Origin: Pseudomonas svalbardensis
GTDB taxonomy: Bacteria > Pseudomonadota > Gammaproteobacteria > Pseudomonadales > Pseudomonadaceae
DNA length: 64,000 nucleotides
NCBI RefSeq assembly: GCF_030053115.1
Contig: NZ_CP125619.1
Span: 3,917,501 to 3,981,500 of the forward strand
Direction: 5' to 3'
Shown here: one piece after another, positions 9,401 to 17,268 of the stretch
Numbering within the stretch: position 1 is the first letter of the stretch
Layout of the letters: every line of letters begins with the position of its first letter
Notes under the pieces: generated by a model
The model's input: only the letters and a program-made list of their open reading frames with translations
Databases searched by the model: none
What the model was told of the DNA's origin: nothing
Position numbers and translations under genes: made by a program

Positions 9401-12161
9401 CCTGTCGGTCGATCTGGTGATCTGGAACGAGGATCAGGCCGGCTATCGCCAGCAACTGCAAGACCTGATTATGGGACTGGTTACCTCGGGCAGTGAAGCG
9501 AGCCTGGTCGACCGTCCTGGCGGGATTTTTGTGCGCCAGGCACAACAGTTGTCGGGCGAGGACCGGACACTGATGCTATCGGTGGCCCGCCTGGTGCTCA
9601 ATGACGGCCACGGCAGCCTGGCCGACCAAGTCCATCGGCGCCGCGCGGACCCTTTGCTCCCCAGGCTCGAACCGAGTCTTGTGCGAGCGGAGCAACCACC
9701 TGTGGTTTTTGCCGCACAAACCGACTCTGCCTTGATATTGAGCAATCCCTACGGTGGCTTCAGCCCGGACGGTAACGAATACGTAGTAACCCTGCAACCA
9801 GGCCAACCCACACCCGCGCCTTGGGCCAATGTGCTGGCCAATGCGCACTTCGGCACGGTGATTTCCGAAAGCGGCGCAGCTTACACCTGGAGCGAGAATG
9901 CTCACGAGTATCGTCTCACCCCTTGGCATAACGACCCGATCTCTGACCCCAGCGGTGAGGCGTTGTACCTGCGCGACGAAGATACCGGCCACTTCTGGTC
10001 GCCGACCCCGCAACCCTGCCCAGGTAGTGGCCTTTACCGTACTCGCCATGGTTTCGGTTACAGCGTATTCGAGTATGAAGAGGACGGCATCCAAACCGAG
10101 TTGTGGGTCTATGTGGCGCTGGATGCACCGATCAAATTCTCGCGCCTGAAAATTCGCAATACCAGCGGCCGGCCGCGGCGTTTGTCGGCAACGTGCTATG
10201 TGGAGTGGGTGCTGGGGGATTTGCGCAGCAAGTCGGCCATGCATGTGGTCACGGAGGTGGACCCATTTAGTGGCGCTCTATTCGCGCGCAACGCCTTTTC
10301 GATCGAGTTCTCCGGGCGCGTCGCCTTTCTCGACACGGACTCGACGGGGCGCAGTTTTAGCGGTGATCGTGCCGAATTTATCGGTCGCAACGGAACCCTG
10401 CGAACGCCGGCAGCACTGACTCGCGCCCGACTGTCCGGACGGTGTGGTGGTGGTTTCGACCCGTGCGCAGCGATGCAGGTCGCACTGGAGCTGGCGGACG
10501 GCGAAAGCCAGGATGTGGTGTTCCGTCTCGGCGCCGAGCAGGACACCAAATCAGCCACCCACCTGGTGCAGAAATACCGCGGCGCCAAGGCCGCGGCGAG
10601 TGAACTGGACGCTGTGCGTATGCATTGGCGCACGACCTTGGGAGTCATACAAATTCAGACTCCCGATCCAGCCATCGATGTGCTGGTCAACGGCTGGCTG
10701 ATGTATCAGGTCATCGCGTGCCGCTTCTGCGCGCGTAGCGGCTATTACCAATCCGGAGGAGCCATTGGCTTTCGTGATCAATTGCAGGACAGCATGGCAA
10801 TGATCCATGCCGACCCGGCTGCCGCGCGCCGACACCTGCTGCTCTGCGCCGCGCATCAATACCCCGAAGGCGACGTACAACACTGGTGGCATCCACCGCA
10901 AAGTCGGGGTGTGCGAACGGGCTGTTCCGACGACTTCCTCTGGCTGCCCCTGGCAACCAGCCGCTACGTGTCCATCACCGGTGATCGCAGTGTACTGAGC
11001 GAAGTGGTGGGTTATATCGAGGGGCGCGCACTGAATGCTGGCGAAGACTCCTACTACGATCTGCCCGGCACTTCGCAACTCCAGGAAAGCCTCTACCAAC
11101 ATTGCGTGCGCGCCATTGAGCATGGTCTCAAGCGCGGAGTACATGGGCTGCCGTTGATGGGGGGCGGAGACTGGAATGACGGAATGAATCGGGTCGGCGA
11201 GCAAGGCCTTGGTGAGAGCGTGTGGCTTGGCTTCTTCGAGTATGAGGTGCTGCTGCAATTCTCCAGTACTGCGCAGCTGGAGGGCGACAGGGTCTTCGCC
11301 CAGCGTTGTACCGACCAGGCGGCAACCTTGCGTGTGAGCCTGGAAAATCAGGGTTGGGATGGCGCTTGGTACCGCCGCGCTTACTTCGACGACGGCCAGG
11401 TATTGGGCTCTGCGAATAACGAGGAATGTCGCATCGACTCCATAGCGCAAAGCTGGTCGGTGCTCAGTGGGGCTGCATCGCAGGTACGGCGCCAAACGGC
11501 CATGGATTCACTGGATCTGCACTTGGTCCGGCGCGATACCGGCGTGGTGTTATTATTGGACCCGCCGTTCGACAAGGGTGCACTGGATCCCGGTTACATC
11601 AAAGGCTACGTACCCGGCGTACGCGAAAACGGTGGCCAGTACACGCACGCTGCTGTCTGGGCAAGTATGGCCTTCGCCCGTCTCGGCGACAGCGACAGGG
11701 CGTGGGAGCTGCTGCGCATGATCAATCCCGTCAGCCGTCGCAGCGCTGCACAAATCGAAACGTACAAGGTTGAGCCTTACGTGATGGCCGCCGACGTCTA
11801 CGGGGTTGCGCCCCACACAGGACGAGGCGGCTGGACCTGGTACACCGGATCGGCGGGCTGGATGTATCGCCTGATCGTCGAATCACTACTGGGACTGACA
11901 CGCTGCGGCAACTCGTTGCGCATTGAACCGGTGCTGCCAGCCGATTGGCCGGGCTTCACCCTCCACTATTGGTTCGGTGCAACCCTCTACCATATAGAGG
12001 TGCGCCAAAACGAAGAAGCAACACGCACACTTAGCCTGGATGGCAAGCTACTCACCGATGCGATGTTGGGACTGCTGGACGATGGGATCGAACACCGCAT
12101 TTTGGCGACTTGCCCGAAATCTACGGCAGTTAATGAGGGGCGCGTCACATCAACTTCTTAA
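3480..12161 (+). CDS. Cyclic beta-1,2-glucan synthase-like protein (GT84 + GH94)
   Basis: Giant inner-membrane enzyme of the NdvB/cyclic beta-glucan synthase family, 2,893 residues. These enzymes make beta-1,2-glucans from UDP-glucose and trim or close them by phosphorolysis. Order seen: an N-terminal region, membrane helices at about 425-490, a GT84 domain (RTLVVIPTL near 508, SLDTDTQLP near 646, HRWIRGDWQL near 793), more helices (about 840-1010), and a glycoamylase-like segment (SGGVPVLLSWTGSMFEY near 1380). Two beta-sandwich modules follow, then a GH94 barrel with GGGDWNDGMN near 2560, which holds the expected catalytic Asp. Length fits the family (about 2,800-2,900). The frame is open from TTG 3360, but ATG 3480 has GAGG about seven bases upstream and is preferred. 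It stands alone, with no neighbouring glucan export gene. Product linkage and ring closure are inferred from the family. Confidence 0.85.
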   Translation: MQGNMDSHWTHVFFRFWRLPAIYYRQWSESRRKFEYESLLRSELFSAEQMASHGTLLAQQHRISGRTAKDSLLARLADNETTLASSCKALTAAPLSARRATPAAEWLLDNYYLVEEQIRTTKSHLPRGYSRELPQLADGPSAGLPRVYDIALETISHGDGRVDEESLSRFVVFYQTITPLTLGELWAIPIMLRLALIENLRRVASRVMSNWDDRNLANDWADHLIETAERDAKSVVLTVADMARSEPPMTSSFVAELARRLQGQSAALILPLAWIEQMLSESGLNIERLVQVDAQQQAADQVSISNSIASLRLMSAIDWQEFVEHLSHVEHVLRTDPAGIYARMDFATRDHYRHVVERLARNCDQTEKSVAQAAIALADARTRPPPEGDVAGHVGYYLVGPGLNELEHRIAARVPLGEQWPRLLLRAPLTFYLGLVLILSMLFAWPFLEAVYLDARPGYLLVLLAIPTLLMSSRLAIGLVNWLITITMPPCILPRLDYSQGIPLQARTLVVIPTLISHCVDVEELVEGLEVRFLANRDANLHFALLTDFMDAPTQELEQDASLMLLARRLIEGLNQKYPDPHNDRFFLLHRPRRWNEAEHTWMGYERKRGKLAELNALLRGRGQEYFSLIVGNIQALTAVRYVISLDTDTQLPRDVAQRCIGAMEHPLNHPVFDPHKGHISSGYAILQPRVGISLPSSARSSYARLFGSDAGVDPYTRAVSDVYQDLFQQGSFIGKGIYAVDAFEHALEGCFPENRILSHDLIEGCYARSGLLSDVQLFEEYPTRYSADVKRRHRWIRGDWQLLPWVMPWTPKAGGELERNRLCAVARWKIFDNLRRSLEPSAFLIMLLWGWLGAMEPGSWTFAVLILVLIPPLSSALQELMHKTVDVPIEQHLTAALSTSSQHFMRAVLPLVWLPFEALYSLDAIGRTLWRMLISKRRLLQWNPSREVERSDSNTLSELYRTMWIAPLLTTVLFVLLLPTPNVLALAGPFLVLWLTSPAVAWWLSRPSPRAKFNPSALELRFLRSLARKTWAFFDQYVGPADNWLPPDNIQEQPHLAIAHRTSPTNMGMALLSHLAAHDFGYLSGERLLERLDQSLSSMAGLESYRRHFYNWYDTLTLKPLPPLYVSTVDSGNLAGLLLTLRPGLLDLIDAPLFDLRVVNGLIDTLNVLQDTLLAAGLDDAEVRTLQDEALLAQARIVSNPDDAPETLLTLLERMHAPTALSDLATVGEAAFWLKALCAQCQDLQAELLRFRLPPAIDRAEPLALSWRQLAQIDVARWLPAQQAQVTSVQRLAVQRIASVTRLANLADTMANMDFSFLYDSRRNLFAIGYNASDHKLDTGYYDLLASEARLTNYVVIAQGQLPQEGWFSLGRLLTSSGGVPVLLSWTGSMFEYLMPMLVMPNYEGTLLDQTCRAAVALQIEYGNQLGIPWGVSESGYNIQDAHSNYQYRAFGVPGLGLKRGLGEDTVVAPYASALALMVAPEASCRNLQRLAALGLDGRYGLYEAVDFTEARLQRGQRCAVVYSFMAHHQGMSLLALTFLLLDRPMQRRFESDPQFQATTLLLQERVPKTAAQYLHAASAPAADRASRIHETKLRVFSDPDRKRPAVQLLSNGRYHVMVSSAGAGYSRSNEIAVTRWHEDFTCDNWGMFCYLRDVASGTFWSAAHQPTLRHPESYEAIFTDARAEFRVREQDFDTHTEIVVSPEDDIELRRLHITNRAQVRRSIELTSYAEVVLASAISDAMHPAFSNLFVQTELLHPLQAIICTRRPRSSQETVPWMCHLLAAHGVDVDALSYETDRARFIGRGRNVVAPAAMDDEVEHLSGTAGPVLDPIVAIRCRVTLDPGQTATIDLVTGLADSRDNCLHLIDKYRDRHLADRVFDLAWTHSQVLLRQLNASLSDARLFEQMAASIIYASAALRAESSVLVANRRNQSSLWGQAISGDLPIVLLQISDLANIEFVQQVVKAHAYWRQKGLSVDLVIWNEDQAGYRQQLQDLIMGLVTSGSEASLVDRPGGIFVRQAQQLSGEDRTLMLSVARLVLNDGHGSLADQVHRRRADPLLPRLEPSLVRAEQPPVVFAAQTDSALILSNPYGGFSPDGNEYVVTLQPGQPTPAPWANVLANAHFGTVISESGAAYTWSENAHEYRLTPWHNDPISDPSGEALYLRDEDTGHFWSPTPQPCPGSGLYRTRHGFGYSVFEYEEDGIQTELWVYVALDAPIKFSRLKIRNTSGRPRRLSATCYVEWVLGDLRSKSAMHVVTEVDPFSGALFARNAFSIEFSGRVAFLDTDSTGRSFSGDRAEFIGRNGTLRTPAALTRARLSGRCGGGFDPCAAMQVALELADGESQDVVFRLGAEQDTKSATHLVQKYRGAKAAASELDAVRMHWRTTLGVIQIQTPDPAIDVLVNGWLMYQVIACRFCARSGYYQSGGAIGFRDQLQDSMAMIHADPAAARRHLLLCAAHQYPEGDVQHWWHPPQSRGVRTGCSDDFLWLPLATSRYVSITGDRSVLSEVVGYIEGRALNAGEDSYYDLPGTSQLQESLYQHCVRAIEHGLKRGVHGLPLMGGGDWNDGMNRVGEQGLGESVWLGFFEYEVLLQFSSTAQLEGDRVFAQRCTDQAATLRVSLENQGWDGAWYRRAYFDDGQVLGSANNEECRIDSIAQSWSVLSGAASQVRRQTAMDSLDLHLVRRDTGVVLLLDPPFDKGALDPGYIKGYVPGVRENGGQYTHAAVWASMAFARLGDSDRAWELLRMINPVSRRSAAQIETYKVEPYVMAADVYGVAPHTGRGGWTWYTGSAGWMYRLIVESLLGLTRCGNSLRIEPVLPADWPGFTLHYWFGATLYHIEVRQNEEATRTLSLDGKLLTDAMLGLLDDGIEHRILATCPKSTAVNEGRVTSTS

Positions 12162-12289
12162 CGACAGTTGTAAAAGGGGCTCTGAGCGGTGGCGTTATAG
12201 GTTCGATGCACTTGGGTCACCACAGAACTGTCTGCTTGCCGCACTCCCTGTTCAAGCCCAGAACCGTTTCCATGATCTCAAACTGATCA

Positions 12290-12465
12290 TCTTGCCCCTC
12301 GGCAAGTCGGTGCCGGCCTGTTTGATGCCGCGATCATTGAGTACCGCTTTGGGTCCGTCAAAAAACCATTCAGTCTGGCCAGCGGCGTTAGCTTTTGTCG
12401 CGGCACTCATAAGCGATTTCGCCCACGGCTTCCAGCGCGACCTTATGACCCTCTGTCACGACTGA
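12290..12465 (-). pseudogene. DUF3455-like gene remnant
   Basis: Reading the minus strand from 12464 gives VTEGHKVALEAVGEIAYECR. One base off frame the reading continues as AGQTEWFFDGPKAVLNDRG. Together these resemble the IxYEC...W.F.GP.A.L.D pattern of DUF3455 proteins, which have no known function. A stop and frameshift lie between the two pieces, near 12390, and neither end of a gene is present. This is the main content of the 12162-12726 spacer apart from the dispersed repeat. Confidence 0.4.
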
Positions 12466-12486
12466 CTGAAATCGCCCCATAATTAC

Positions 12487-12525
12487 CTGTTGCATCGACC
12501 GGTTGAATCCACAGCCAAAAGCGGA
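12487..12525 (+). repeat. Dispersed intergenic repeat, copy A
   Basis: Begins CTGTTGCATCGACCGGTTGA and continues with ATCCACAG, then CCAAAAGCGG. The first 28 bases match the copy at 15067-15099 with one difference. The inverted copy at 15786-15837 also matches through GCGGACCT. Not within any gene. Confidence 0.6.
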
Positions 12526-12726
12526 CCTTCTTCGCTCCAGTCAAATTGAAAGGCGGACAGAACAGCCTTTACTGGGTCAGTTTTCGGTCAGCGGCAACAG
12601 TTAGTTGGCTTTGAATGCCGATTTTCACACCTATGACACCCGTGTCGTCAGTAGCTCAGCGCGTGCAAGGCCTTGCCGACTTTTTTTGCACTATGCAATA
12701 TGGCCCCAAACTGGAGGGTTTGCTCA

Positions 12727-13356
12727 ATGGCTGTTTCGACACTCTTTCTATACATCGTCGCAGTCAGCGCGGTGATGATGGTCCCCGGCCCGTCCATGTT
12801 GCTGGCGCTCAATAACGGTGCTTCGCACGGTATGCGCGTGGCGGCGTTCGGTATGGCAGGCGCGGCGCTCTCGGATCTGATCCTCATCGCAGCGGTCGGC
12901 TGTGGCTTGGGAGCATTGCTACAGGCATCTGAGCAACTGTTCAGCCTAGTCAAATGGCTGGGTGCGTTCTATCTTCTTTATCTGGCCTGGGTGCTCTGGC
13001 GGGCGCCGACGCAAGCGCTGCAGCACGCGCCAGGTACGACGACGGCCAGCGGTCGCGCCGCATTCCTGCGAGCCCTTTTGGTCGGGCTATCGAACCCTAA
13101 GGGATTGCTATTCTTTTCGGCGTTCTTGCCACAGTTCATTCGCCCCGGCGAGCCTGTCGCCCAGCAATATCTGGTACTGGCTCTGACCAGCGCGGCGATC
13201 GATTGTGTGATGATGGCGATCTACGCATTTGGCGGGCGTCATGCGATGCGCAGCTTTTCCGCCCGGGTGATGACGTGGATCAATCGCAGCTGCGCCGGCA
13301 TGCTCGCCATGTTGGCTCTGGGCATAAGTCTGTATCGCCGCAGCGATCTGCACTGA
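12727..13356 (+). CDS. LysE/RhtB family amino-acid exporter
   Basis: Inner-membrane exporter of 209 residues with about six hydrophobic helices. The N-terminal MMVPGPSMLLALNNG carries the PGP motif typical of the LysE/RhtB superfamily, and GLSNPKGLLFFSAFLPQFI in the middle is the second family signature. Members expel amino acids or their derivatives (lysine, homoserine, threonine, leucine); the substrate here is unknown. The open frame reaches back to 12673, but ATG 12727 follows GGAGG at a usable distance and starts just before the first helix. The gene stands alone between two repeat-rich spacers. Confidence 0.85.
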   Translation: MAVSTLFLYIVAVSAVMMVPGPSMLLALNNGASHGMRVAAFGMAGAALSDLILIAAVGCGLGALLQASEQLFSLVKWLGAFYLLYLAWVLWRAPTQALQHAPGTTTASGRAAFLRALLVGLSNPKGLLFFSAFLPQFIRPGEPVAQQYLVLALTSAAIDCVMMAIYAFGGRHAMRSFSARVMTWINRSCAGMLAMLALGISLYRRSDLH

Positions 13357-13596
13357 ACAGGAGCGGATCGCCCTCCTCGTTCACGCACGCGTAACCACCC
13401 TCACGCGGAACCGTATGGGCATCACTCATCTCATTGCGCTGATGGAGTACCTCAGGCGCGGGCGGATGCTGCTGCCGGTGACCGCCTCAGAAATGGATGT
13501 TGACCTAACTGCGATCCCGACCATTGCAATCGAGACCGCGTTCCCTGGTGGATTCAATTTTGAGGCGTAGTGGCACTGGTGCGAAATTGCAGCTCA

Positions 13597-13682
13597 CTTG
13601 ACCACCCATTTTCGTCGCATTTGACCACCCATTTGCATTCGACCTGACCAGCTGTTTGCATCGACTTGACCGACGCGTTTTG
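13597..13682. repeat. Four iterated ~22-base repeats, IS21-like end remnant
   Basis: Four successive units begin CTTGACCACCCATTT, TTTGACCACCCATTT, CCTGACCAGCTGTTT and CTTGACCGACGCGTTT, spaced 22-23 bases apart (13597, 13620, 13643, 13665). Regularly spaced multiple repeats inside the ends are a known trait of IS21-family elements, where the transposase binds. No istA or istB frame is present, so this is at most a solo end. The rest of the 13357-14077 spacer holds one GGCCAAAAGC repeat word (13704-13713) and an AT-rich run before the next gene. Confidence 0.5.
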
Positions 13683-14077
13683 TAACCATGATCGGCAGAG
13701 AACGGCCAAAAGCCGCCGGTCAGGGTATCTACCAAAAGTGGGCGATTCACTTAGCGCCATGCTCAAAAACCCAGTCATTTAGCGAATTCCTCGCGCCTGG
13801 AATTTTTTCATGGCGTGAAGTGTAAAGTGCAAAAGGTGTCCTAGACTACAGGCTTAAGTGATCTGATTTCATGAATTTTTCACCGCTGCAACTACTGGGT
13901 TTTTATATGCATTCAGACAGTCTTCAAACGCAGCACTGCCTTTATCGAATGCCTTCTATCGACCCAAGAACGGGCCTGGCATTGATATGGAATTATGATT
14001 TCTGGAAAAAATGCGCGGGGGCGGAAACTTTAGCTTACTGCTGATTGAGACACACAATCCAACGAGCGAATGCAAAC

Positions 14078-15091
14078 ATGAATGGTAGTTCGGTAGCGGG
14101 TTCTCGATTCAGCGTACTTGATGGATGGCGCGGCATAAGCATCTTGCTTGTCTTGGCGTGCCACCTGCTACCACTTAGCCCAAAGCCTTGGCAATTTAAT
14201 GCCGCCGCAGGCGTTATGGGAATGGCTATATTTTTTACGCTATCGGGTTTCCTGATAACAAATTTTCTGCTCAACAACAGCAGCGTTGTTGATTTTTTAA
14301 TCCGCAGAATCTTTCGGGTTGTGCCTCTCGCCTGGTTGTATATGGCCATTGCTTTACCTGTCATGAACAGCACTCCGGATTTCTACATCGCAAACTTTCT
14401 GTTCATTGCCAACTGGCCGCCTATGTGGCTTGGTAGTGTAAACGGCCACCTATGGAGTTTGTGCATGGAGGTCCAATTTTATTTCGCCATCGCCTTGCTG
14501 GTAGTTCTGATGAGAAACAAGTGGGTAGTGCTAATCCCTTGTCTCTGCATCGCCGTCACGATGTACCGAGTCATGAACGATGTCCACGTCGCAATCAACA
14601 CTTATTACCGCATTGATGAAATACTTTCCGGATGCATACTTGCACTGATATACAACAATAGACTGGGCAACATCCTTGCGAAACTTCCGACACAAACGGA
14701 GATCGCGCAAATATTTTTAGTCCTCCTATTTGTTTTGTCCTGTCATCCCGATGCGGGCTTCATGAACTACTTCCGCCCCTACCTTGCCGCAGCAATGGTG
14801 GGGAGCACGTTACTCAATAGCCGGACACGAGTTGCCCAGATTCTGAATAATCGCGTTTTATTCTATATCGCCACCATCTCGTACGCTCTCTACGTTGTTC
14901 ATCCGCTGCTAATACATACTTGGCTGGGTAGCGGAGATACCGTCATAAAATATTTGAAGCGCCCTTTGTTGTTCGCCGCCATTTTTCTCACCGCGCATAT
15001 CTCGACCTTCTATTATGAAAAATGGTGGATTGCTTTTGGTAAGAGATTTGCCAAGAAAGTAGCTGGCCAATCTGTTACATCGACCGGTTGA
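14078..15091 (+). CDS. Acyltransferase 3 family membrane protein
   Basis: Integral membrane O-acyltransferase of 337 residues. These enzymes move acetyl or other acyl groups onto sugars of lipopolysaccharide, exopolysaccharide or small glycosides. The N-terminal LDGWRGISILLVLACH has the R...H pair that marks the family, and about ten hydrophobic helices follow (for example GMAIFFTLSGFLITNFLL). The ATG at 14078 is preferred over TTG 14045; neither has a strong ribosome site. Base composition is clearly lower in GC than in flanking genes, suggesting transfer. The last six codons and the stop lie inside dispersed repeat copy B, so the natural C-terminus may have been replaced. The acyl acceptor is unknown; no polysaccharide cluster adjoins it. 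Confidence 0.8.
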   Translation: MNGSSVAGSRFSVLDGWRGISILLVLACHLLPLSPKPWQFNAAAGVMGMAIFFTLSGFLITNFLLNNSSVVDFLIRRIFRVVPLAWLYMAIALPVMNSTPDFYIANFLFIANWPPMWLGSVNGHLWSLCMEVQFYFAIALLVVLMRNKWVVLIPCLCIAVTMYRVMNDVHVAINTYYRIDEILSGCILALIYNNRLGNILAKLPTQTEIAQIFLVLLFVLSCHPDAGFMNYFRPYLAAAMVGSTLLNSRTRVAQILNNRVLFYIATISYALYVVHPLLIHTWLGSGDTVIKYLKRPLLFAAIFLTAHISTFYYEKWWIAFGKRFAKKVAGQSVTSTG

Positions 15092-15146
15092 ATCCACAGT
15101 CGATTGCGGTCCTTCACGACAGGAAGCAATCCGGCCAAAAGCAGCC
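15067..15146 (+). repeat. Dispersed intergenic repeat, copy B (longest)
   Basis: Starts CCAATCTGTTACATCGACC, continues through GGTTGAATCCACAG, then GCGGTCCTTCACGACAGG (15106 on) and ends GGCCAAAAGCAGCC (15133-15146). It links the modules seen separately in copy A (12487), the inverted copy D (15786-15837) and copy C (35848-35875). It overlaps the stop codon of the acyltransferase. Confidence 0.6.
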
Positions 15147-15255
15147 ATTCAGAACTGTCTAAAAACGGACGACTTAATTTGTCAGCTGACTCATTATGGG
15201 TGACGCGAATGGGATACCATTTTGACCCGGTTGAAAAACGCTCAGGGAGATCACC

Positions 15256-15681
15256 ATGTCTGCACAAATCCAACTATCAGAAAATGTAACTGAAGCAGAG
15301 CGCCTAGCCATTCTGACCCCGCTGCTGGCTCATAACCTGACTAACGGCGGAGACGACGCGCATGAAAGATTTGCTCTGCTGCTACGAGCCCCTGACAGGG
15401 ACGAAGTCATTGGCGGGCTGTACGGGAAGATTTCCTATCGATGGCTACTTATCGATCTTGTCAGCGTTCCTGAGCAGATGCGGGGCCAGGGTATCGGGGA
15501 GCGGTTAATGCGCATGGCCGAAGATATCGCGCAAAAGAAGAACTGCATTGGCATTTGGCTAGAGACCTTCAGCTTTCAAGCGCCAGGGTTTTATCGAAAA
15601 CTTGGGTATTCCGAGTTCGGATGCTTGGCAGATTACCCACCAGGACATACTCGACTCTATTACCAAAAGACGCTGTGCTAG
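15256..15681 (+). CDS. GNAT family N-acetyltransferase
   Basis: Cytosolic acetyl-CoA-dependent acetyltransferase of 141 residues, the size of a single GNAT domain. The acetyl-CoA loop is seen as VPEQMRGQGIGERLMRMAE (about 75-93), the R/QxxGxG/A signature, followed by the beta5 strand WLETFSFQAPGFYRKLGYSE typical of the family C-terminus. The start ATG 15256 has GGGAGA eight bases before it. It lies alone between two copies of the dispersed repeat (B and D). Substrate unknown; a small-molecule or protein amine is expected. Confidence 0.8.
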   Translation: MSAQIQLSENVTEAERLAILTPLLAHNLTNGGDDAHERFALLLRAPDRDEVIGGLYGKISYRWLLIDLVSVPEQMRGQGIGERLMRMAEDIAQKKNCIGIWLETFSFQAPGFYRKLGYSEFGCLADYPPGHTRLYYQKTLC

Positions 15682-15785
15682 CAGCGTTTTGAGTTAATTT
15701 TGCCGAGGCAAAGAACCCACACGCGAAGCCAAAAGAGTTTACGACTCAGGGTCCATGATTTTTTGACCTGGATGGACTCAGAAAC

Positions 15786-15837
15786 CGGTTAGGTCCGCTA
15801 TGGGTTATGGATTCAACCGGTCGATGCAACAGATTGG
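15786..15837 (-). repeat. Dispersed intergenic repeat, inverted copy D
   Basis: On the minus strand it reads CCAATCTGTTGCATCGACC, then GGTTGAATCCA and, after a short variable stretch, AGCGGACCTAACCGG. Bases 15808-15837 match copy B with a single difference. Together with copy B it brackets the GNAT gene as an inverted pair about 0.7 kb apart. Confidence 0.6.
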
Positions 15838-15934
15838 CTGAATCGTTCAGCGGGCGTTTCGTAGTTTGGGGTCTGCCGGAGAAGATGTCCGGAATAGACT
15901 CGTTCATCCTTGCAGCCCTGCCATACTGTTCAGC

Positions 15935-16033
15935 ATGACCAGTGCAACCTTCCGCTTCTACGAGGAGCTCAACGACTTCCTGCCGGCCGAACGGCGGCGG
16001 CAGTCCTTCACTTGTCCTCTGCTGAGCCGATAG
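15935..16033 (+). pseudogene. Truncated Mut7-C/ubiquitin-like gene, N-terminus only
   Basis: ATG 15935 opens a 32-codon frame, MTSATFRFYEELNDFLPAE onward. I recognise it as the N-terminus of Pseudomonas proteins with a ubiquitin-like plus Mut7-C RNase domain (normally about 250 residues). Homology stops after SFTCPL and the frame ends at TAG 16031. The remainder of the gene is missing. It marks a recombination or deletion junction with the chemotaxis-receptor remnant that follows. Confidence 0.5.
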
Positions 16034-16053
16034 CCGAGCGCATCGGGCCGGCT

Positions 16054-16204
16054 CTAAGACTTGAAGCGCCCCACCCGCCCGTTCAGTTCATTCGAGAGGT
16101 GCGAAAGCCGGCCTGAGTCTTCTTGCGCAGAGCTGGCCAGGCTTTCGACCAGCCGCGCCTCGTCGTAGATCTGCTGGATATGCCGATTGATCACTTCGGC
16201 CACA
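16054..16204 (-). pseudogene. Chemotaxis receptor (MCP) C-terminal remnant
   Basis: The minus strand encodes VAEVINRHIQQIYDEARLVE and then SAQEDSGRLSHLSNELN..GRFKS before a TAG at 16054-16056. This is the extreme C-terminus of a methyl-accepting chemotaxis protein, whose tails typically end LxxLVGRFK. Everything upstream of about 16204 is lost. With the Mut7-C stub next to it, it fills the 15682-16323 spacer with gene ends rather than genes. Confidence 0.5.
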
Positions 16205-16323
16205 CTAAATAAATCAATTCCCATTTAATGCATCGCCAAAATCCCAGTTTTTAAGGATGGCTTTCCAAACGCCAAAAACACCGATAACGTAATATGAACT
16301 ACAAAATAAATAGCGCTCTCTAC

Positions 16324-17268
16324 ATGAATAACTGGCTGACACTGATTCTCGCTTTACCCACCGCGAATGCCACCGAGCGCATGCGAGCCTGGCGTGCTCT
16401 GAAAGCCTCAGGTGCGGCGGTTTTGCGCGATGGTGCCTATCTGTTGCCTGATACCAGTGTCTGTCGCGATGCTCTGGCGTCTGTCGAACGCGACATCCTT
16501 TCTATTAATGGCACTGTTTACATCCTGCCCGTGGTCGATCCGGAGGGTGAGCGTTTTGTCGAGTTATTCGACCGTAGCGATGACTACAGCAAGCTACGCG
16601 CAGAAATTGAAGAGTGCCGTGGACAGCTCAATCCTGAAAACGCATTGGCCACCACCAAACAAATTCGCAAGCTACGCAAAAACTACGATCAGCTCACCTA
16701 CATCGATTATTTCCCAGGTAAGCCCAAGGAGCAGATTGATTCAGCCTTGCAGGAGCTTGAGACGGCTGCCAGCAGAGCGTTGTCTGCGGATGAACCACAT
16801 AGCCGCGACGAACCCATAACGGCACTCAACCGTAGCGACTATCAACGTCGTGTCTGGGCAACACGTAAGCGTCCGTGGGTTGATCGTCTGGCTTGCGCCT
16901 GGTTGATTCGGCGCTTCATTGATCCTCAAGCTCAGATCCTCTGGCTGAATACTCCACAGGACTGTCCGGCAGACGCGCTGGGCTTCGACTTCGATGATGC
17001 GACCTTCAGTCATGTCGGCAATCGTGTGACCTTCGAAACCCTGCAAGCCAGTTTTGAGCTTCAAGAGCCCGGCCTGAACCGCATCGCGGCCTTGGTGCAC
17101 TACCTCGATATCGGCGGCATTCAGCCTTTGGAGGCTGCCGGCATCGAGCGCGTGCTGGCGGGATTGCGCGAAACCATTACCCATGACGACCACTTGCTGG
17201 CTGCTGCCAGCGCCATCTTCGACGGCCTGCTCGCCGAGTTTGTGAAAGAGGAACAACCCAATGAGTAA
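16324..17268 (+). CDS. chrB: Chromate resistance protein ChrB
   Basis: Chromate-responsive regulator, 314 residues. In studied chr operons ChrB senses chromate and controls chrA. The N-terminal domain (WLTLILALPTANATERMRAW, about 3-22, then LRDGAYLLPD) and the C-terminal domain (RPWVDRLACAWLIRRFIDP, about 180-198; then FDFDDATFSHVGNRVTFE) are both present and in the usual order. Family members begin only a few residues before WL, so ATG 16324 is chosen; an in-frame ATG at 16294 would add ten residues, and neither has a good ribosome site. The stop overlaps the chrA start by eight bases, indicating translational coupling. Confidence 0.85.
   Translation: MNNWLTLILALPTANATERMRAWRALKASGAAVLRDGAYLLPDTSVCRDALASVERDILSINGTVYILPVVDPEGERFVELFDRSDDYSKLRAEIEECRGQLNPENALATTKQIRKLRKNYDQLTYIDYFPGKPKEQIDSALQELETAASRALSADEPHSRDEPITALNRSDYQRRVWATRKRPWVDRLACAWLIRRFIDPQAQILWLNTPQDCPADALGFDFDDATFSHVGNRVTFETLQASFELQEPGLNRIAALVHYLDIGGIQPLEAAGIERVLAGLRETITHDDHLLAAASAIFDGLLAEFVKEEQPNE

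Noticed and set aside
13415..13570. 51-codon frame beginning MGITHLIALMEYLRRGRMLL between the LysE gene and the iterated repeats
   Set aside because: No ribosome site, no recognisable family and mixed composition; it lies in scar sequence, so it is not called as a gene.
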